A stretch of 64,000 bases of DNA from Ciona intestinalis. Taxonomy: Eukaryota > Chordata > Ascidiacea > Phlebobranchia > Cionidae. This document shows positions 57,852 to 64,000 of the stretch, in pieces. Location: assembly GCF_000224145.3 (NCBI RefSeq), contig NC_020167.2, forward strand, positions 2,854,450-2,918,449, read 5' to 3'. The notes below the pieces were generated by a model, which worked only from the letters and a program-made list of their open reading frames with translations, was not told where the DNA came from and did no database searches. Position 1 is the stretch's first letter, and every line of letters begins with the position of its first letter. Position numbers and translations under genes: made by a program.

Positions 57852-60800
57852 TTAAGTAAATTTTTTCATTTCAAACATCTTGGACAAGTATGGTAAATAT
57901 GGAGTGTTGATGCTTGCCTGGGCTGGATACATCTTTCCCATTATCTCAATTTGATAATTTCCGCTCTTAATAATCTCGTCGTTCACTGATGGAATCTTTA
58001 CATATCTATAAATAAGGTTGAATCACAATATTTTATCACTGTAACTTTCTGCCATTATTTTCAAATTAAGTTGCGGTTATGCTTTTTCACACATGACTTT
58101 TGTAATAAGTGGTATGTGTATACTTGCCCGTAACCTATGTTTGTTCCAAGAGAGTAACCATAGTCGGCAGCACGCAAGAAACCAACAATTTCATTATTTC
58201 TCCAAATAATTTCATGGCCGAGAACTGGGACATTGCTATAAAATTAAACAAGAAATCATTACATTTAAAAATTCTGTATAACATTGTTGAACTCTTTTAA
58301 GTTGTTTACTTACCTGTCCACAGTAAAGTAAGCCAGAAGTTTCTGGCGAGGTGAGGATTTTAGACTCTCTAGTGCTTTCCCACCCAAATATTTTGTAGTT
58401 GGTGAACAAAATTGGGTGAGACGTGCTTCCATGGGGTTTACATTTGCATTTATTGAGTGAGGCCAGTGGTGGAATCCTGTTGGAAAGTCTTCATTTAGTT
58501 TGTGTATGTAAAACATGCAGTGAACGGATTTGAGTCCACATGCCAATTTTCAGTGTATGAACTTAAATATCGACATGAGTGAAATATAATGTGTTATACT
58601 GGATATAAACGTGCAAGGGTAAAAATGTCACTAAATATTTAAATCCAGTAAGTTAAACACCTGCTTCAGTGCTGAGAGATTCCATTGCTCTGTAACCTGC
58701 CATACAACCATTATGTTTATGAACCTCTTCCATAACTTGTGCAAATATCTGGTTAACATGATCACTTGAGCAATGAATTTCAAACCCAAACTCTCCAACA
58801 AATGACAACCTTAAACAAAACCAAGATTTTTGTTTTTAAAGCAAATACCAGTTACATATGACACCTGATGCCTACCTGCCAAGCATAATCGCATGATCAC
58901 CAACTTTAGTTGACTTCCACTCTGAATATTTTAAACTTTCCAGCGCAGCATCTTTGGTCAATTCATACACCACATGACCACTACAATTAAACAGTTTTGT
59001 AACAAAGATTATTTACCGTTTTCCACCCAAATTATTAGTTATAGGCTTTGTAAAACAAATGAACCTCATTGGTCCTTGCACACTGATAATGGATGTGTCC
59101 TCTGTTCGGTCTTCCACAGTGCTATGCAACTTTTCATTTTGTATCAAACGTTGAATATGGGCAAGACAATGTTGTGCAGCAGAAGTTGGGGCAGTTATGT
59201 AGTACTCTGTTTCTAAAGATCATCAACAAAATTGGTCAAATAGAAAAACACTTTCTTACATTTTGTATTGCTGTGTTATGCAAATAGTTGTGCAGAAACT
59301 TTTAGCAGATTGCATATTTATATTCAATGCAGTAAACCAAATACCTCCAGACTTAGTTGTCATCTTTGTAGCCAAGACATCACATTCCACTCCTGCATCT
59401 TTATTCAACATGAGAGAATATACAAAGCGATTGTTGGTCTTAGTAATGTCTCTGGTGAGCAACTTGGCCACTGTTTGATCGGCATCCTTTCCACCAATGT
59501 ACAACTTGGCCATATATGATAAGTCAAACACAGCCACTGAGTTTCTGCACTTCATGCACTCGTCATTAATCTTTAGAAGGATAAATAAAAGCTTGATAAA
59601 TAAGTTATCGAACAATAACAACAAACTTATATAATTCATACTATTTTTGTTACAATTTTTTGCTAGGTTTAGTTTCTGATCCTATTTCGAAAATGTTACT
59701 TTAATCTAATATTCTAATGAAACTATATTGTAAAAGCCGTAATTCATAAATCACAAGTGGGGAATTTCCTAATTTGTTGAAATATAAACTTCTCGCAAAA
59801 GTACTTTACATGGTTCCAAATATTTTTTTGGGTTATTATAATTGCCAATTAAAGCTTACCAAACGATGGCTTTTTTCTGGAAAATCAAATGTACAATCTT
59901 TTAAAACTTCATCATAATAATTGTGAGGATCGTGAAGTTTATTATTATAAGCACCATAGAAATCATATTCAAGCAAATGAAGATCAGATTGAGGGCGGCC
60001 ATCTTTGTCCTTGACAAAATATGCCGGGCGCTCAAATCCAAATTTATCCCCAAATAAAGCACCAGCATCTGCATGCTCCTGTTGAAATGCAACATACCAA
60101 CATAAACCTAATGCAAGGATTTTTTTGGCATTGGTTTACTACCTGATACAATCTTCCTTTACGTTGGTTTCTTCCACCAAGACTTTGGTCATGAGGATAA
60201 TGAATGTTGAATCGCTTGGCAAATTTCTCATGGGATTTTTCCAACAACCATTTGTTTGGGTTGGATAGATTTACAGGGTGCCTTCTGTAAATAATTACAT
60301 ATAACATCCTGCAGCAAGCTGTTACAAGTATTTCTAGTTTGACATACTACAAAAAAGTAACTTAATGCTAGTCCACATTTGGTGCACGTGCAAAGTATGC
60401 ATTACATTAGTTCGTTATAACACAGTCATATAGCATTTATAAAACCTGATGTCACAGTTCACCAGATCAATTTCTGGTTTTCCATGAATGACCCAGTGAG
60501 CGAGTTGTCTTCCTGCTCCTCCTCCCAACATCATTCCTCCGCTGTTGAATCCACTTCCATGGAAATATCCTCTCACTTGTGTAGATTCTCCCATGTTTGG
60601 TTGCCCATCAGGTGTGAAGGATTCTAAAGCATCCCCATTATCACTATTACAAATTTCTGTGTTGTTTTACTAGGGGCAATAGTAAGAGCTCGCCTCTAGA
60701 CCAGAGGGTTTAAGGCTCGCCGCTGCTACCATTATGAGCATGTGTATTACAAGACATTTAACAGCAATTCTTCCATGGGTTGTATAAATTGGTTGTTTAA

Positions 60801-63361
60801 ACACAAAAAAAGTATAATCACCAACAAAGTTACATACATAAATACATTTAACATCTTCGTACAAGTGCGCTAAAATGACAAATTATGCTACACACAGATA
60901 TTTACAGATATACCTATTACGTAAAACTTGTTGTTTCAATACCTGGTCCACAAACAGTTGATCTGATTCCAGTTGTTTCCACAGATGGTATTCTGTTGAT
61001 AGCTGCATTTGTGTGAACGCTAAATATGTCCCAATCCATGTCATAAAGACCGAATGAAAAATCTTTTGGCAACTAGAGGAAATTTAAAATTAACTTACAC
61101 TGCTTACACAAACACATTTTGCAACAGATCGACAGAAACCTTTTTCTTACATTTTTTACCAAAATTGGGTTGGTTTCATATCCCCCAAATTGCAATGCAT
61201 TTCCTTGTGGTTTCAAATAGATTGAACCATGGTCTTTGATCATTGGAGTGTTAAGAATGCCTTCAATTGCTTCAGTAACAACATAAGCATGTTTATACAC
61301 CAATTGCGGCACATTTTCATTAATTGTCTGAAAATGATTGACACAAATTAAAAACGTTTTTAGCCATTTATAAATAGAAATTGAACGTTACCGGTGAGCT
61401 ATTGCTGCTTTACTATTTACTAAAGTAATCATTTACAGGGACTTGTTAAGAGACTGGAAAAGAAGTGTTTTAATGATAAGAACTGTAATACACCTGCATC
61501 CAAACAACATTTAAGTTAATTCGTTGTATTGCAAGAGTTACCTGTGCTATATAAGGTGCCCATGCTCCTGCACAGTTTACAACATTGTTTGTTCTAATTG
61601 TGCCATGATTGGTTTCAACAGATTGAACTCGTTTTAAACCAAGGTAATCCTCTTTCATTGTTATGCCATTCACTGTGCAGTTTTCAATCATCTAAACAAA
61701 CACTTGCTGAAATTGTATATAAATTAAAAGGGTATTATTACTAACTATAAAACATTGGCATGTTAACAATATTAGGTATACTTATGTAAACCCCTCAATA
61801 AGATTTGTTTGATTATAAAAGGCACATAAGATAAGAAATGGATTTTAGAATTTGCTGACAAAGCAAACACCACTTGACTTATATGTACCCTTGTTCTACT
61901 TATTTTAGAATGCAGTACCTCTAAACCATGTTTTGCAGCAGCTTTTACATAAGACATGCAGTATGTAGCTGGGTCCATAGTACCACAAGCTGGTGAATAT
62001 ATAACACCATACAGATCACTGGTGTTTAACAAAGGATGGATATCATTAACTTCATTTAGCTGCAACTGAAGTATCTCCACACCCATCGCTTTAGCAAACT
62101 AAAATGAAAATAAAAAGCAGCTTAATTAGAAAATCTATAGCCTACATAGGGTAAAATCATTTAATTTCTTCAACTAGTAAAAACATAATACATTTATAAA
62201 ATTCCCGGCACCATGGCTGCTATCATTAGGGTATAATGTGTCCATGTGCACTTAACAGAAATTGTATCAATCCAGTAATCCTTTATGTAGTAAGACGGGG
62301 AAAGTTGGACACGTTTTTAAAAATACTCTTTAAGCGCCCTAATTTAGTGATAAACAGAAAAAACTATTTCAGAAACATTCAATAGCATTCTCATGAACAT
62401 AAGTGTAGATTTAGAAGTGCAGCTGCACTCTTAATTACAAGGCAGAGGTACACTTGCGTTATTTTGCACCCTAGTCTAAAAACGTGTAAGCCGCTTAATT
62501 AAAAAATAGTTGCCATAATTTAACCGTAACTATTGTTCTACTCTACTCCACACATGTTCTAATCCACACTTTAAATACTCACAAACAACGACGTGAGAGT
62601 ATTACACGAGTGCTAAGAAAGGGCTGGGCGTTGTTATTTGAAGAGTTAACCAATATATTAACTTGCCATGTGTTGAAAGCGGCACACGGAGGCTGGGCTA
62701 GCTATGTCGGCCCTATTTGGTGGCTTTTGTTTTTACGTGCCTGTTCGAACACTTACATTTTTGGGAGAAATAATAGGGTGGGGGAAGATGGGATTTATAG
62801 AACCATATCCTTACTTACGACCTTCATAGACCGTTGGTAAATATTTAAAACACGATCAGAGTATTTGGAGATATTGCGCTAAAGGTGTCCCATCTTCCCC
62901 CACAGTACTATATAGAGCCTTTCTTTATTTTATGTCACGAGTAGACGCGTACACCGATTAGACCTAGAGATAGGATTATTTCATTAACAAGAATGTGAGC
63001 AAACTTGATGGTGATTAAGACGAAACATTGACTTAGTAAATACATTTTAGTAAATACGTTGTTAACTGTTTCAAACAATATCAGGATATTTAGATATTAT
63101 TTGCTAAAGATGTCCCGTCTTCCCCCATCCCACTACAATGAATACATCTGTAAACCCTTCAAATAAAGCCTATATTATCCAAGATTGTAATTATAAGTTA
63201 CCGCTGAGTGTTGTAAATAGTCTATGAATTGATCTTTTGTTCTCGCTGTGTTCAATGTCCCCGTCTCTAACCAGCCTGCGTCTTCACCTGTTTCCTCCGG
63301 CAATATCTTACTGATCAGATCCCTCGTCTGAAGTTGCATTATTGTTTCAGACTCACTGTGC
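57852..63361 (-). CDS. SARDH: SARDH, sarcosine dehydrogenase (N-terminus missing)
   Basis: Exons, 5' to 3': about 63361-63202, 62098-61919, 61691-61542, 61327-61151, 61072-60943, 60623-60446, 60284-60143, 60078-59860, 59570-59345, 59212-59065, 58980-58876, 58809-58661, 58476-58314, 58235-58128, 58005-57852 (TAA). That is about 795 residues of a roughly 900-residue protein. The FAD-oxidoreductase half has [44 protein letters not shown] and [14 protein letters not shown]. The folate-binding GcvT-like half has [36 protein letters not shown] and [14 protein letters not shown]. Known role: mitochondrial conversion of sarcosine to glycine, passing the methyl group to folate. FYGAYN and [11 protein letters not shown] favour SARDH over DMGDH or PDPR. 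The intron 58127-58006 starts with GC (GCAAGT). The 63361 boundary is uncertain. Confidence 0.92.
60666..60850 (+). repeat. tRNA-SINE in a SARDH intron
   Basis: The head GTAAGAGCTCGCCTCTAGAC, AGGGTTTAAGGCTCGCCGCT and GCTACCATTATGAGCATGTG, then AAGACATTTAACAGCAATTC, match the copy at 16293. The A box is eroded. It lies antisense to SARDH between its exons 61072-60943 and 60623-60446. Confidence 0.65.
62288..62400 (+). mobile_element. MITE left-half fragment
   Basis: TAGTAAGACGGGGAAAGTTG then ACACGTTTTTAAAAATACTC, with TAGTGATAAACAG matching the family's TAGTAAACAAAG. No right end is seen. The same fragment recurs at 63897-64000 in the duplicated haplotype segment. Confidence 0.5.
62771..62913 (+). 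mobile_element. MITE copy G, internally shortened
   Basis: Starts TAATAGGGTGGGGGAAGATG and ends CATCTTCCCCCACAGTACTA, with an interior deletion directly after the left end (about 140 bp in all, against 205 in copy E). It is intronic in SARDH. Confidence 0.75.
63056..63135 (+). mobile_element. MITE right-half fragment
   Basis: The sequence TTGTTAACTGTTTCAAACAA, TATCAGGATATTTAGATATT and the terminal GTCTTCCCCCATCCCACTA are the right half of the family. The left end is absent. Confidence 0.65.
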
Positions 63362-63447
63362 CTGAAGCTCCACAGTATACCTTCATATTAAAGATTATGA
63401 TAGATGAATTTAGGATTAAGATAAGCGACCAAAACCCAAATGAGAAC

Positions 63448-63461
63448 CTGCTGTGTGCCAA
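63448..63461 (-). CDS. SARDH: SARDH exon fragment cut by the gap (WHTA)
   Basis: Read on the minus strand from the gap edge, TTGGCACACAGCAG encodes WHTA, then a GTTCTC donor at 63447. This fits the conserved TTWHTAG of the FAD domain. The phase left at this donor does not match the next exon in any acceptor I can choose near 63350-63361, so the junction or the sequence beside the gap may be wrong. Confidence 0.5.
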
Positions 63462-63511
63462 NNNNNNNNNNNNNNNNNNNNNNNNNNNNNNNNNNNNNNN
63501 NNNNNNNNNNN
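63462..63511. other. 50-N assembly gap
   Basis: Exactly 50 N characters, a typical placeholder for a gap of unknown size. It interrupts SARDH, and the sequence beyond it is a second copy of sequence already present 1.6 kb to the left. Confidence 0.97.
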
Positions 63512-64000
63512 ATGCAGTACCTCTAAACCATGTTTTGCAGCAGCTTTTACATAAGACATGCAGTATGTAGCTGGGTCCATAGTACCACAAGCTGGTGAAT
63601 ATATAACACCATACAGATCACTGGTGTTTAACAAAGGATGGATATCATTAACTTCATTTAGCTGCAACTGAAGTATCTCCACACCCATCGCTTTAGCAAA
63701 CTAAAATGAAAATAAAAAGCAGCTTAATTAGAAAATCTATAGCCTACATAGGGTAAAATCATTTAATTTTCCCAACTAGTAGAAACATAATACATTTATA
63801 AATTCCCTGGCGCCATGGCTGCTATCATTAGGGTATAATGTGTCCATGTGCATTGTGCACTTAACAGCAATTGTTTCAATCCAGTAATCCTTTATGTAGT
63901 AAGATGGGGTAAAGTGGGACATGTTTTTAAAAATACTCTTTAAGGGCCCTAATTTAGTGATAAACAGAAAAAAAACTGTTTCAGAAACATTCAATAGCAT
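63512..64000. other. Duplicate haplotype copy of 61910-62400
   Basis: From ATGCAGTACCTC onward this repeats 61910-62400. The SARDH exon (63521-63700 against 61919-62098) appears identical. The flanking intron differs by scattered substitutions and a 7-bp insertion (GCATTGTGCAC against GCAC near 63850). Read as a gene it would put a second GTMDPATYC exon upstream of the N-terminal exons, which makes no biochemical sense. Confidence 0.88.

Noticed and set aside
60446..60640. SARDH exon starting at the TAATAG acceptor near 60640
   Set aside because: That start puts a stop codon in frame; starting at 60623 (after GCTTTAG) restores the conserved [12 protein letters not shown].
63334..63688. Frames running through the N gap
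   Set aside because: They are artefacts of translating N as X; the sides of the gap are not contiguous DNA.

Overview
The window is animal nuclear DNA, AT-rich and dense in introns. Most introns are a few hundred bases with GT-AG ends. Protein similarity, short introns, tRNA-derived SINE fragments and a family of about 200-bp inverted-repeat MITEs all point to a solitary ascidian of the genus Ciona. C. intestinalis/robusta seems likelier than C. savignyi, but the sequence alone does not settle it. All gene models are hand-spliced by following reading phase across GT-AG sites and comparing with remembered vertebrate families; no search was run.

Layout. Positions 383-41549 (+) carry 74 coding exons, about 4,128 codons, of the 3' four-fifths of BLTP1 (KIAA1109/tweek/LPD-3), a giant bridge-like lipid transfer protein. 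Its 5' end lies left of the window. UFSP2, the UFM1-specific protease, follows tail-to-tail at 42013-45722 (-). About 520 bp of shared upstream DNA separates it from SDF2/SDF2L1 at 46241-48652 (+), an ER MIR-domain protein. Next come an intronless sepiapterin reductase (SPR, 49890-50651, +), the five-exon polyprenol reductase SRD5A3 (51758-53673, +), a fatty-acid-hydroxylase/sterol-desaturase family gene like FAXDC2 (54379-56059, -), and sarcosine dehydrogenase SARDH (57852 to beyond a 50-N gap at 63462-63511, -). SARDH lacks its N-terminal FAD-binding exons here.

The right edge is an assembly artefact. The DNA after the gap (63512-64000) repeats 61910-62400, with an identical exon and a few SNPs and indels in the intron, as expected for two haplotypes laid end to end.

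Shared theme. BLTP1, UFSP2, SDF2, SRD5A3 and the FAXDC2-like enzyme belong to families that work at or in the endoplasmic reticulum: lipid transfer, UFMylation, chaperoning, dolichol synthesis and sterol/lipid hydroxylation. SPR (cytosolic tetrahydrobiopterin synthesis) and SARDH (mitochondrial one-carbon metabolism) do not fit. The UFSP2/SDF2 intergenic region holds a palindromic TGACGTCA and a CACGTG box.

I did not find a convincing new biological system. The most unusual structures are in BLTP1 introns. One is a minisatellite that looks seeded by an exon's own acceptor and first codons, with a partial copy of that exon head upstream of the preceding exon. Another is a GGTTGGT heptamer array that starts exactly at a 5' splice site.
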